A stretch of DNA of 15,582 bases from Intestinimonas aquisgranensis. GTDB lineage: Bacteria; Bacillota; Clostridia; Oscillospirales; Oscillospiraceae. Both the position numbers and the translations under genes were made by a program. Below are positions 6,690 through 12,238 of this stretch, in pieces. The notes beneath the pieces are model-generated. The model was not told the origin of the DNA and did not search any database. It saw only the letters and a list, made by a program, of their open reading frames with translations. Each line of letters begins with the position of its first letter. Positions within the stretch are counted from its first letter, which is position 1. The stretch is taken from NCBI GenBank assembly GCA_020687605.1, contig JAJEQY010000084.1:1-15582 (forward strand). The letters run 5' to 3'.

Positions 6690-7034
6690 TCAGGCCAGGG
6701 CGGGGGCACAGCCCGCCAGGATGGCGTTCACCTTCTCGGAGAACTCCACCCACTCCTTCTTCTGTTCCTCCAGGGCCTTGAGGCCCTTTTTGGTGATCCG
6801 GTAGTACTTCCGGGTCCGGCCGGTGTCGGCCTCCTTGGTGTAGGACTTCACCGCCCCTTCCTTCTCCAGGCCATGAAGGATGGGGTAGAGGGTCCCCTCC
6901 TTCAGGGTGAAGGTGTGGTCGCTCCGCTCGTCCAGTTCGGCGATCATCTCATAGCCGTACTTGTCGCCGGTGGAGAGCAGGGAGAGGACCAGCAGGGTGG
7001 TGCTGCCGGAGAGCAGGTTTTTGTCCGCCTTCAT
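6690..7034 (-). CDS. PadR-family transcriptional regulator
   Basis: A 114-residue protein. The ATG at 7034 is chosen because AGGAG lies 8 bases upstream; a GTG at 7043 is in frame but falls inside that site. Residues 8-85 carry the PadR winged helix: LSGSTTLLVLSLLSTGDKYGYEMIAEL, then the wing and recognition region TLKEGTLYPILHGLEKEGAV, and GRTRKYYRITKKGLKALEE, which is close to invariant in the family. A short C-terminal helix for dimerisation follows. PadR proteins are usually repressors released by a ligand or a partner. The gene heads the seven-gene array and is 48 bases from H3. Two matching inverted repeats sit on its promoter (7065-7114), so autoregulation and control of the cassettes are likely. 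How the signal reaches PadR, possibly through the HAAS domains, is not shown by the sequence. Confidence 0.95.
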   Translation of the reverse strand: MKADKNLLSGSTTLLVLSLLSTGDKYGYEMIAELDERSDHTFTLKEGTLYPILHGLEKEGAVKSYTKEADTGRTRKYYRITKKGLKALEEQKKEWVEFSEKVNAILAGCAPALA

Positions 7035-7064
7035 GGAAGTCACTCCTTTCTGTCAATCTCAAAA

Positions 7065-7114
7065 ATACCTCGGCTTTCTAGGTATAATATACCTCGAAGC
7101 CCTAGGTATGTCAA
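7065..7114 (-). promoter_or_regulatory. PadR operon promoter overlapped by two inverted-repeat operators
   Basis: On the minus strand: TTGACA (-35, 7109-7114), a 17-base spacer and TATATT (-10, 7086-7091), close to the ideal housekeeping promoter. Two 21-base sites share the form ATACCT-N9-AGGTAT, at 7065-7085 and 7089-7109, 24 bases apart from start to start. One covers the spacer and touches the -10 and -35 elements; the other covers the expected start point. A wider inverted repeat (CTCGGCTT at 7069-7076, AAGCCGAG at 7113-7120) encloses both. PadR dimers bind such dyads, so these are the likely PadR sites; binding itself is inferred. Confidence 0.8.
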
Positions 7115-7121
7115 GCCGAGC

Positions 7122-7163
7122 AAAGAAAAGGCACGGAAGCGTGTTTCCACGCTCCGTGCCTTT
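7122..7163 (-). terminator. Terminator of the D-2-hydroxyacid dehydrogenase gene
   Basis: A long hairpin (7127-7143 with 7148-7163; one bulged A, 4-base loop) follows the dehydrogenase stop codon directly. On the minus strand it runs into TTTTCTTTG. It ends within about 10 bases of the padR -35 box and so insulates the PadR operon from upstream transcription. Confidence 0.85.
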
Positions 7164-7167
7164 CAGT

Positions 7168-8130
7168 TTACTTCATGCGGTTTTTCAGGGGCTCCCCGGC
7201 CAGATAGCGTTTCAGGTTCTCCAGGGCGATGGCCACGATCCGCTCCCGGGTGCCCTCCAGGTGGAGGCCGCCGGCCACGTGGGGGGTGAGGATCAGGTTG
7301 TCGATGTCCCAGAGGGGGGAGTCGGCGGGGAGGGGCTCCGGCTCGGTGACGTCCAGGGCGGCCCCCCACAGGCGGCCCACCCGGAGGGTCTCGGCCAGGG
7401 CCTGGGGATCGACGGCGGAGCCACGGCCTCCGTTGAGGAGGATGGCGTCGTCCTTCATGAGGTCCAGCCGGCGCTGGTCCATGATATGGATGGTGCCGGG
7501 GGTCTGGGGGAGGGCCAGGACCACCACGTCGGCCTTGGGCAGCCACTGGTCCAGCTCGTCCAGGGTGTGGACCTCATCCAGACCGGCGGGAGGCGGGCAG
7601 ACTGCCCGCTTGAGGCCCACGGTGTGGCCGCCCATGGTCTGGCACAGGGCGGCAAAGCGCTGGCCGATGTCACCCGCCCCCACCACCAGTACGGTGGCGC
7701 CGGAGAGGGTCTTGACCGGGCCAAGGTCGGTCCAGCGGTGCTCCCGCTGCCGGTCCCGGTACTGGGGCAGCCGCTTCAGAAGGGCCAGGAGGCAGGCGAA
7801 GAGGTGCTCGGCCACCGAGGGGCCGTAAGCCCCCACGGCGGAGGTGAGCATGGCGCCGTCGGGCAGGGCGCCGGGCTTCAGGTAGACGTCCACCCCGGCA
7901 CTCCAGGTCTGGAGCCACTTCAGGGTGGGAGAGGCGGAGAGGGCGGCGGAGGGCAGGCTGCCCAGCACCACGGTAGCTCCCTCCACCAGAGCGGGATCGG
8001 AGAGGGGGACGGTAAGACCGGTGTCGTCCATGAGGGGGACAAAGCGCTGCTCCACACCGGGGGCGGCGGCGGTGAAACGGGCCCGCTCCTCCCGGGTGAG
8101 GGGGAGGGCGTTGAAGATGAGCTCGGACAT
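7168..8130 (-). CDS. D-2-hydroxyacid dehydrogenase (NAD(P)-dependent)
   Basis: A 320-residue protein, the usual length of the family. The ATG at 8130 has AGGAGG 7 bases upstream; a start 14 codons earlier lacks such a site. The enzymes reduce 2-oxo acids to D-2-hydroxy acids reversibly in the cytoplasm. Visible features: a Rossmann fold with VLVVGAGDIGQ (147-157, motif GxGxxG), SVAEHLFACLLALLKRLPQY in the hinge helix, catalytic Arg236 in LNGGRGSAVD, Glu265 in DVTEPEPLP, and His284 in LTPHVAGG. A Lys-Arg pair (174-175) after the second beta strand, where NAD enzymes usually have Asp, hints at NADP preference. The substrate cannot be deduced. It is divergent from the ketopantoate-reductase-like gene, 141 bases away, and ends in its own terminator, so it is probably monocistronic. 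Confidence 0.92.
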   Translation of the reverse strand: MSELIFNALPLTREERARFTAAAPGVEQRFVPLMDDTGLTVPLSDPALVEGATVVLGSLPSAALSASPTLKWLQTWSAGVDVYLKPGALPDGAMLTSAVGAYGPSVAEHLFACLLALLKRLPQYRDRQREHRWTDLGPVKTLSGATVLVVGAGDIGQRFAALCQTMGGHTVGLKRAVCPPPAGLDEVHTLDELDQWLPKADVVVLALPQTPGTIHIMDQRRLDLMKDDAILLNGGRGSAVDPQALAETLRVGRLWGAALDVTEPEPLPADSPLWDIDNLILTPHVAGGLHLEGTRERIVAIALENLKRYLAGEPLKNRMK

Positions 8131-8185
8131 TGGGGACCTCCTTGTGGATGGTGGATTTGTGAGCATGCTCAATCAAGTGGCAATT

Positions 8186-8220
8186 CCGCCGTTGACGGCG
8201 GCGGCCGGCGGGGGTAGAAT
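8186..8220 (+). promoter_or_regulatory. Promoter of the ketopantoate-reductase-family gene, with an inverted repeat on the -35 box
   Basis: TTGACG (8192-8197), a 17-base spacer and TAGAAT (8215-8220) form a good sigma-A promoter; the leader would be about 45 bases. CCGCCGT and ACGGCGG (8186-8192 and 8195-8201) form an inverted repeat centred on the -35 box, a place where a bound repressor would block polymerase. A 10-base palindrome GAGCATGCTC lies at 8161-8170. I could not find a convincing promoter for the divergent dehydrogenase. Confidence 0.65.
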
Positions 8221-8271
8221 AAAAACTTGAAATGAAACCGCCAAAGCGGCGGAGAGTGGGAGGATGCGGGG

Positions 8272-9210
8272 ATGAAGCAAATCAAAAGCACGACGCTCAT
8301 CGGCCTGGGGGCAATGGGCGCCTTTTTCACACCGGGACTGCAAAAGGTCCTGGGAGATGACTTTCGGGTGATGGCCGACGGCCAGCGGAAGAAGCGGCTG
8401 GAGCGGGGGGTCACCATCAATGGGGAGGATTACCGCCTGTCCATCGTGGAGCCTGGGGAGCACACCGGCCCGGCGGACCTGGTTATCATCGCCGTGAAGG
8501 ACTACGCCCTGGAGGAGGCTCTGAGGCAGGTGGCCAATCAGGTGGGGCCGGATACCATTCTTCTGCCGGTGCTCAACGGCCTCAGCTGTGCCCGGCAGAC
8601 CGGGGCGGTGTACGGCATGGACAAGGTGCTCTACGCCAGTATGTGGGTGGCCTCCTCCATGGAGAACGGGGTGGCCCATTTTGATACCCAGCGGGGACTC
8701 ATCCGTTTCGGCGAGGCCAGAAACGACGTGTGGAGCGACCGGGTGAAGGCGCTGGCCGACCTCTTTGACCGGGCGGGCATCCGCTATTCGGTAGAGCCGG
8801 ACATGCTCCGCTGCCTGTGGGTGAAGTTCATGGGCAACGTCAGCGAGAACCTGCCCTGTGCCCTGCTGGGGGTGCCCTACGGGGCCTACCGTCCGGGCAG
8901 CGAGGCCGATGCCATCCGGAAGGGCCTTATGGCCGAGGTGGCGGCGGTGGCCAAAGCTGAGGCCGGGGTGGAGATCACCGAGGCCGACCGGGCGGCCCGT
9001 GACCAGGTGACCTACGGACAGAACCCGGCTAACCGGCCCTCCACCCTCCAGGACCTGGAGCGGGGGAAGAAGACGGAGGTGGACCTCTTCGCCGGTGCCA
9101 TGGTGGAGCTGGGGAAGAAGCACGGCATCCCCACGCCATACAGCGAGCTGATGCTCCACGGCATCCGGGTGCGGGAGGAGAAAAACGCCGGGACGATCCC
9201 CGGCCTGTAA
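8272..9210 (+). CDS. 2-dehydropantoate 2-reductase family protein (ApbA/PanE-like)
   Basis: A 312-residue protein with the ATG at 8272 and GGGAGG 8 bases upstream. The family reduces ketopantoate to pantoate with NADPH in coenzyme A synthesis, though many paralogues use other 2-oxo acids. Visible features: the N-terminal dinucleotide motif IGLGAMGAFF (10-19), VIIAVKDYALEEAL (71-84) with the substrate-side Lys76, LPVLNGL (98-104), CLWVKFMGNVSEN (181-193) matching the catalytic Lys and Asn region, and NRPSTLQDLERGKKTEVDLF (254-273) with the conserved Ser and Glu. The length is typical. No other pantothenate gene is nearby, and it is paired divergently with a D-2-hydroxyacid dehydrogenase, so a role outside pantothenate synthesis is possible. 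I therefore give no gene symbol. Confidence 0.88.
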   Translation: MKQIKSTTLIGLGAMGAFFTPGLQKVLGDDFRVMADGQRKKRLERGVTINGEDYRLSIVEPGEHTGPADLVIIAVKDYALEEALRQVANQVGPDTILLPVLNGLSCARQTGAVYGMDKVLYASMWVASSMENGVAHFDTQRGLIRFGEARNDVWSDRVKALADLFDRAGIRYSVEPDMLRCLWVKFMGNVSENLPCALLGVPYGAYRPGSEADAIRKGLMAEVAAVAKAEAGVEITEADRAARDQVTYGQNPANRPSTLQDLERGKKTEVDLFAGAMVELGKKHGIPTPYSELMLHGIRVREEKNAGTIPGL

Positions 9211-9225
9211 GCGATCGGAAACGGA

Positions 9226-9267
9226 AAGCGGGATGGCGCAGCTGCGCCATCCCGCTTGTTGTTTGTG
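9226..9267. terminator. Terminator between convergent ketopantoate-reductase-like and mreB genes
   Basis: A perfect inverted repeat with 15-base arms (9226-9240 and 9243-9257) lies between the two stop codons. On the plus strand it is followed by TTGTTGTTTG, on the minus strand by TTTCCGTTTCC, so it probably serves both genes, more strongly the plus one. Confidence 0.8.
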
Positions 9268-9284
9268 ACGGTGTGCGCCGGAGC

Positions 9285-10361
9285 TCAGTTCATCTGCTTC
9301 CGGCGGGAGATGTTCATGGTGCCGTCCTGCATCTCGCCCACCCACTCCAGGCTCTTGCCGGTACCGTAGGCCACGCAGGAGATGGCGTCGTCGGCCACAT
9401 AGGTCTCGATGCCGGTGTGGGACTCGATGAGCTTGTCAAAGCCCCAGACCAGGCTGCCGCCGCCGGTCATAACGATGCCGTTGGTGGAGATATCGGCCAC
9501 CAGCTCGGGGGGCGTGCGCTCCAGCACACCGTGGATGGCCTCCAGAATGCGGGTGGAGACCTCCTCGAAGGCCTCGATCATCTCGGAGGAGGTGACGGTG
9601 AAGACACGGGGCAGGCCGGTCATGAGGCAGCGGCCCTTGACCTCGAAGGACTGTTCCTCGGGACGGGGGAAGACGCAGCCGATCTGCATCTTGATCTCCT
9701 CAGCAGTACGTTCGCCGATGAGCACGTTGTGCTTCCGGCGTATGTACTTGATGATGGCCTCGTCGAACTGGTCGCCTGCGATCTTGATGGAGGTGGACTC
9801 CACGATGCCGCCCAGGGAGATGACGGCGATGTCGGTGGTGCCGCCGCCGATGTCCACCACCATGTGGCCGTCGGGCTTTGTGATGTCGATGCCGGCGCCG
9901 ATGGCTGCGGCCAGGGGCTCCTCGATGAGGAAGACCCGGCGGGCGCCCGCCTGGATACCGGCGTCTACCACGGCGCGCTCCTCCACCTCGGTGATGCCGG
10001 AGGGGACGCAGATGACCACGCGGGGCTTAAAAAGCCGGAAGGAGGCGGCCTTGCGGATGAACTCCTTGAGCATGCGCTCGGTCATGTCGAAGTCGGAGAT
10101 GACGCCCTCACGGAGGGGGCGGATGGCCACAATGTTGCCGGGGGTACGGCCCAGCATCTGCTGGGCTTCGGTGCCCACCTTGAGGAGGGTGCCCTTGTCC
10201 TTGTCCATGGCCACCACGGAGGGCTCCCGCAGCACCACGCCCTTGCCTTTTACGTAAACCAGAATGGAAGCGGTACCCAGGTCGATACCGATGTCTTTCG
10301 CGAACATACCAGCACCTCGAAACAGTTTAAGCTTTTCCTTTATTTTAGCCAAGAGACCCAT
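9285..10361 (-). CDS. mreB: Rod-shape-determining actin homologue MreB/Mbl
   Basis: A 358-residue protein that forms membrane-bound filaments steering peptidoglycan synthesis. Nucleotide-binding motifs are all visible: phosphate 1 IDLGTAS (26-32), phosphate 2 VVDIGGGTTDIAV (168-180), adenosine GIVMTGGGSL (295-304), and the EEP of the hydrolysis loop at 147-149. The ATG at 10361 has AAGGGG upstream; a second ATG at 10307 (GAGGTG upstream) would give the canonical 340 residues. I prefer the longer form because its residues 8-20 (KEKLKLFRGAGMF) look like the amphipathic membrane-targeting segment of E. coli MreB (LKKFRGMF). It stands alone, without mreC or mreD, so it may be a second paralogue (Mbl type) in this genome. 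It has its own strong promoter and a structured leader. The last 14 residues form a short basic tail. Confidence 0.95.
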   Translation of the reverse strand: MGLLAKIKEKLKLFRGAGMFAKDIGIDLGTASILVYVKGKGVVLREPSVVAMDKDKGTLLKVGTEAQQMLGRTPGNIVAIRPLREGVISDFDMTERMLKEFIRKAASFRLFKPRVVICVPSGITEVEERAVVDAGIQAGARRVFLIEEPLAAAIGAGIDITKPDGHMVVDIGGGTTDIAVISLGGIVESTSIKIAGDQFDEAIIKYIRRKHNVLIGERTAEEIKMQIGCVFPRPEEQSFEVKGRCLMTGLPRVFTVTSSEMIEAFEEVSTRILEAIHGVLERTPPELVADISTNGIVMTGGGSLVWGFDKLIESHTGIETYVADDAISCVAYGTGKSLEWVGEMQDGTMNISRRKQMN

Positions 10362-10401
10362 AGTTTATCCCCTTTGCACAATGACGGCTGAAAAAGTGCC
10401 C

Positions 10402-10455
10402 CGCCGGAGGCCGGCAGGCCTCGACGAAACGGAGCTCCTCCGGCGTTCAGGCCGG
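10402..10455 (-). promoter_or_regulatory. Structured leader of the mreB transcript
   Basis: Within the leader of about 100 bases, three possible stems share bases: CGCCGGAGG with CCTCCGGCG (10402-10410 and 10437-10445), GAGGCC with GGCCTC (10407-10412 and 10417-10422), and CCGGC with GCCGG (10440-10444 and 10451-10455). They cannot all form at once. On the minus strand TTTTT follows at 10391-10395, six bases after the longest stem. This could be an attenuator or an RNA-stability element; I recognise no known riboswitch. Confidence 0.4.
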
Positions 10456-10467
10456 TCTAGTAGCACT

Positions 10468-10496
10468 ATTATATAAGGAGTTCCGACGCATTTCAA
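10468..10496 (-). promoter_or_regulatory. Promoter of mreB
   Basis: On the minus strand: TTGAAA (-35, 10491-10496), a 17-base spacer and a perfect TATAAT (-10, 10468-10473). The start point should lie near 10461, about 100 bases before the start codon. It sits in the gap after comF, so mreB can be expressed independently. Confidence 0.85.
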
Positions 10497-10590
10497 CCTC
10501 AATTTCAAAAAGAAGACACGAAAATCGCCCTGTGAAGTGGGGTAAAACCGTCTTTATGCGGTGGTCGGCCCGGATTGGGCGGGTTGGGAG

Positions 10591-11253
10591 CTATTTCCTG
10601 GCCCGGGCCAGGGTAACGCAGACCACATCGGCAGCTCCGGCGGTGCGCAGGGTCCGGGCGCACTCGGAGAGGGTGGAGCCGGTGGTGACCACGTCATCCA
10701 TGAGCAGGATGCGCTGTCCAGCGATGAGCTCCGGGTCGGTGGGGCGATAGGCGCCCAGCACGTTGGCCCGGCGGGCGCTGTCGTCCTTGCCCAGGCCGGA
10801 CTGGGCACTGGTGTCCCGCACCTTGGCGAGGGTCTCGGCGGCCACGTCGCCCAGCTCCAGAGCGGCGGCCTCCGCCAGGAGCATGGCCTGGTCATAGCCC
10901 CGGGCCTTCCGGCGCTGCTCAGACAAGGGTACCCAGGTGATGAGGTCGTACCGCCCCGCCAGGTGGTCCTGGACGCACTGGGCCATGAGGCGGCCGTAGA
11001 CCTTGGCATAGCCCCGTGAGCCCTTGAATTTGTATCGGTGGAAGGATTCCCGCACCTCGTCCTGGTACCAGAGGGGGGAGGCGCACAGGGAGATGAACTC
11101 CATGGTCTGTTCGGCCTCCGGCCCCACGCACCAGGGCAGGTGCTCCTGACAGTGGGCGCAGATGCCGTCCTCGCCCTTGCGCAGCAGCTTTCTACAAAAG
11201 ACGCACTTGGGCGGGAAGATCAGGTCCAGCAGGACCTCCACCGGCCCGGTCAT
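10591..11253 (-). CDS. comF: ComF-family phosphoribosyltransferase-like protein
   Basis: A 220-residue protein, the usual ComF length. The ATG at 11253 overlaps the stop of the ribbon-helix-helix gene as ATGA, with GGAGGAG upstream. Four Cys (17, 20, 32, 35) in CVFC and CAHC form the N-terminal zinc ribbon. The middle has VRESFHRYKFKG (67-78) and WVPLSEQRRKARGYDQA (107-123), and the PRPP-binding loop RILLMDDVVTTGSTL spans 181-195. ComF is needed for DNA uptake in competent Firmicutes and binds the ComFA helicase, but many non-competent clostridia keep it and its chemistry is unsettled. In related genomes it lies near recD2 and mreB (from memory), as here. No clear terminator follows before the mreB promoter. 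Confidence 0.93.
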   Translation of the reverse strand: MTGPVEVLLDLIFPPKCVFCRKLLRKGEDGICAHCQEHLPWCVGPEAEQTMEFISLCASPLWYQDEVRESFHRYKFKGSRGYAKVYGRLMAQCVQDHLAGRYDLITWVPLSEQRRKARGYDQAMLLAEAAALELGDVAAETLAKVRDTSAQSGLGKDDSARRANVLGAYRPTDPELIAGQRILLMDDVVTTGSTLSECARTLRTAGAADVVCVTLARARK

Positions 11254-11432
11254 GACGGCTCCTCCAGGTCGATAGGACCGTGCTCCTTTTCGAATTCCCG
11301 GATGCACTGCAAAATGAGATATTGGACCTGGCCGTTGATGGTCCGCCCCTCATATGTGGCGAGATAGCGCAGCTTGTTGTGGACTTCGGGGCTGACACGG
11401 AGCCCAATGTGTTTCACATCTTTTGTAGCCAT
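11250..11432 (-). CDS. Small ribbon-helix-helix (Arc/CopG-like) DNA-binding protein
   Basis: A 60-residue protein. The ATG at 11432 has AAGGAG with a 6-base spacer; the frame continues upstream only through repeat-like sequence. The pattern KHIGLRVSPEVHNKLRYLATYEGRTINGQVQYLILQCIREFEKEHG is a ribbon-helix-helix fold: a short beta strand (HIGLRV), helix one (PEVHNKLRYLATYEG), the turn with TIN, and helix two (GQVQYLILQCIREFEKEH). Such proteins act as dimers binding operator DNA through the paired strands, often as antitoxins or autoregulators. No toxin gene is adjacent; the partner is comF, whose start codon overlaps its stop. Copies of GCGTGCA upstream (11448-11527) are candidate binding sites. 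A role in regulating comF is inference. Confidence 0.85.
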   Translation of the reverse strand: MATKDVKHIGLRVSPEVHNKLRYLATYEGRTINGQVQYLILQCIREFEKEHGPIDLEEPS

Positions 11433-11447
11433 ACCATACTCCTTAAC

Positions 11448-11527
11448 TGCACAAAAATGCGTGCACCTTCTTAGGCTATGGTATGTGATTTCGGTGTCGA
11501 AACGGAGGAAAGCGTGCAATTGCACGC
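11448..11527 (-). promoter_or_regulatory. Candidate operator sites of the ribbon-helix-helix gene
   Basis: A perfect 16-base palindrome GCGTGCAATTGCACGC occupies 11512-11527, about 80 bases upstream of the gene. A third copy of its half-site GCGTGCA lies at 11459-11465, and it forms TGCAC-N8-GTGCA with 11448-11452. Repeated half-sites suit a ribbon-helix-helix protein. I could not place a convincing -35/-10 pair here. Confidence 0.5.
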
Positions 11528-11572
11528 ACAAAATCTTTTTGGGACGTTTTTGCTTTGGATTGCCTCCGGCAG

Positions 11573-11600
11573 GCCCCTTTCTGAATGACCAGAAAGGGGC
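11573..11600. repeat. Hairpin in the intergenic repeat region
   Basis: Perfect 10-base arms (11573-11582 and 11591-11600, GCCCCTTTCT with AGAAAGGGGC) around an 8-base loop. No T tract follows on either strand, so it is not a standard terminator. It is one of several strong hairpins in the 806-base gap between recD2 and the ribbon-helix-helix gene. Confidence 0.7.
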
Positions 11601-11610
11601 GAAAGAGTCA

Positions 11611-11646
11611 GTCAAGGAGGGGGATTTCGATTTCCCCCTCCTTGAC
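11611..11646. repeat. Long perfect hairpin in the intergenic repeat region
   Basis: Perfect 14-base arms (GTCAAGGAGGGGGA at 11611-11624 and its complement at 11633-11646) around an 8-base loop. No T tract follows. The size and perfection suggest a transcribed structured RNA element or the remnant of a palindromic mobile element; the sequence alone does not decide. Confidence 0.75.
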
Positions 11647-11665
11647 AATCCACCCCTTAAAACGA

Positions 11666-11708
11666 CCAAACACAGGGGGGCTGCGGCCCCCCTATTGGAT
11701 GTACCCCC
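11666..11708 (+). repeat. Dispersed 43-base repeat, copy 1 (inverted partner at 15538-15580)
   Basis: Forty-two of 43 bases match the reverse complement of 15538-15580; the one difference is at 11670. The core is a G/C hairpin (AGGGGGGC at 11674-11681, TGCG loop, GCCCCCCT at 11686-11693) followed by ATTGGATGTACCCCC. Weak likeness continues beyond 11708 (ATTGCT-CGC). Both copies are intergenic. It looks like a member of a short interspersed repeat family. Confidence 0.85.
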
Positions 11709-11728
11709 TGGGGCCTCCGATTGCTGCG

Positions 11729-11837
11729 CGCTACAATAGGGGGAACACCAAGCAACACCGCCACGCCCCGATGCCTACCTACGCCGCAACAGAGAGAATA
11801 CTGAGCAGCGTCACCACGCCCCGACGCCCACTCACGC
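11729..11837. repeat. 53-base tandem direct repeat, two divergent copies
   Basis: Copies at 11729-11784 and 11782-11837 (56 bases each, sharing CGC; period 53) align without gaps. Forty of 56 positions agree, including CCACGCCCCGA and the ACGC at the end; all 16 differences are transitions. No further copy is clear on either side. The repeat lies between the 43-base repeat and the hairpin at 12001. Confidence 0.7.
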
Positions 11838-12000
11838 AGGCGGCGAAAAAATTGGGGATAGAACCACTCGTTTTCCCTGTTCCGCCAACGGAGTCTCCTG
11901 TGGACGGTGCTGGTCCTCAACGGGGGCGTAAAGACGGGCCGCCGGATTCCTATTTGAGACCACTCAACCCGGACGGGAGCCCCTTTTTCTTTGGATTCCA

Positions 12001-12041
12001 AAAACCGTTCTTTTTCCAGCAGGGAAAAAGAAACGGGTTTT
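12001..12041. terminator. Terminator-like hairpin downstream of recD2
   Basis: AAAACCGTTCTTTTTCC (12001-12017) pairs with GGAAAAAGAAACGGGTTTT (12023-12041) apart from small bulges, with a 5-base loop. Because the stem ends in A and T runs, it could stop transcription on both strands; on the minus strand the stem is followed by TTTTT. It lies about 200 bases after the recD2 stop codon. Confidence 0.55.
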
Positions 12042-12170
12042 GTCGTCCTCGCAAAGTCCGCACCGTTCAAAACGCCCTGGCGGGCATTTCTCACTCCGCT
12101 CCCTTGCTCGTCCTCTCCCCACGCGACCCGCTCCGCTGGGCTCGCGCGGGGGCCCCATAGTGGCAGTACT

Positions 12171-12201
12171 ACCTTCTTCCCCCTGGAAGGGGGAAGGTTT
12201 T
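12171..12201. terminator. Possible terminator just after recD2
   Basis: A hairpin of ACCTTC-(bulge)-CCCCCT (12171-12184) with AGGGGGAAGGT (12188-12198). TTTT follows on the plus strand only, so it faces away from recD2, although a stable stem here would also shield the recD2 message from decay. No plus-strand gene that it could serve is visible. Confidence 0.4.
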
Positions 12202-12238
12202 ATAGAAGTGCGGGGCGTACGACCCGGTGCGTGTCTCC

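Larger units (their letters stand above)
11433..12238. other. 806-base gene-free, hairpin-rich region between recD2 and the ribbon-helix-helix gene
   Basis: I see no convincing gene. Open frames here are short, lack good ribosome-binding sites, and run through inverted repeats. It contains the palindrome at 11512, hairpins at 11573, 11611, 12001 and 12171, the 43-base repeat and the 53-base tandem repeat. It separates recD2 from comF, which are often close neighbours in related genomes (from memory). A mosaic of interspersed repeats or a non-coding RNA locus are both possible. Confidence 0.6.

Noticed and set aside
2805..7034. ABC transporter or two-component system in the PadR operon
   Set aside because: No Walker motifs, histidine kinase or receiver features are present in any of the six cassette proteins.
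6961..8217. 418-residue plus-strand open frame antisense to the D-2-hydroxyacid dehydrogenase
   Set aside because: Its Gly/Val/His-rich composition is typical of the antisense of a GC-rich gene; there is no domain pattern, and the opposite strand has all catalytic motifs.
8173..9345. 390-residue minus-strand open frame over the ketopantoate-reductase-like gene
   Set aside because: The sense strand encodes an intact Rossmann enzyme; the antisense product shows no recognisable features.
9273..10391. 372-residue plus-strand open frame antisense to mreB
   Set aside because: Asp/Gly/Leu/His-rich antisense shadow of a highly conserved gene.
11433..11669. N-terminal extension of the ribbon-helix-helix frame, about 79 residues
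   Set aside because: It runs through hairpins and the operator palindrome and lacks a ribosome-binding site; the fold begins at the ATG at 11432 with a good site.
11729..11837. CRISPR array
   Set aside because: Only two units, continuous homology with no variable spacers, and no cas genes.
11964..12238. Minus-strand frame running from inside recD2 through the gap, and plus-strand frames at 11585-12342
   Set aside because: No start signals, composition biased by repeats, and they pass through terminator-like hairpins.
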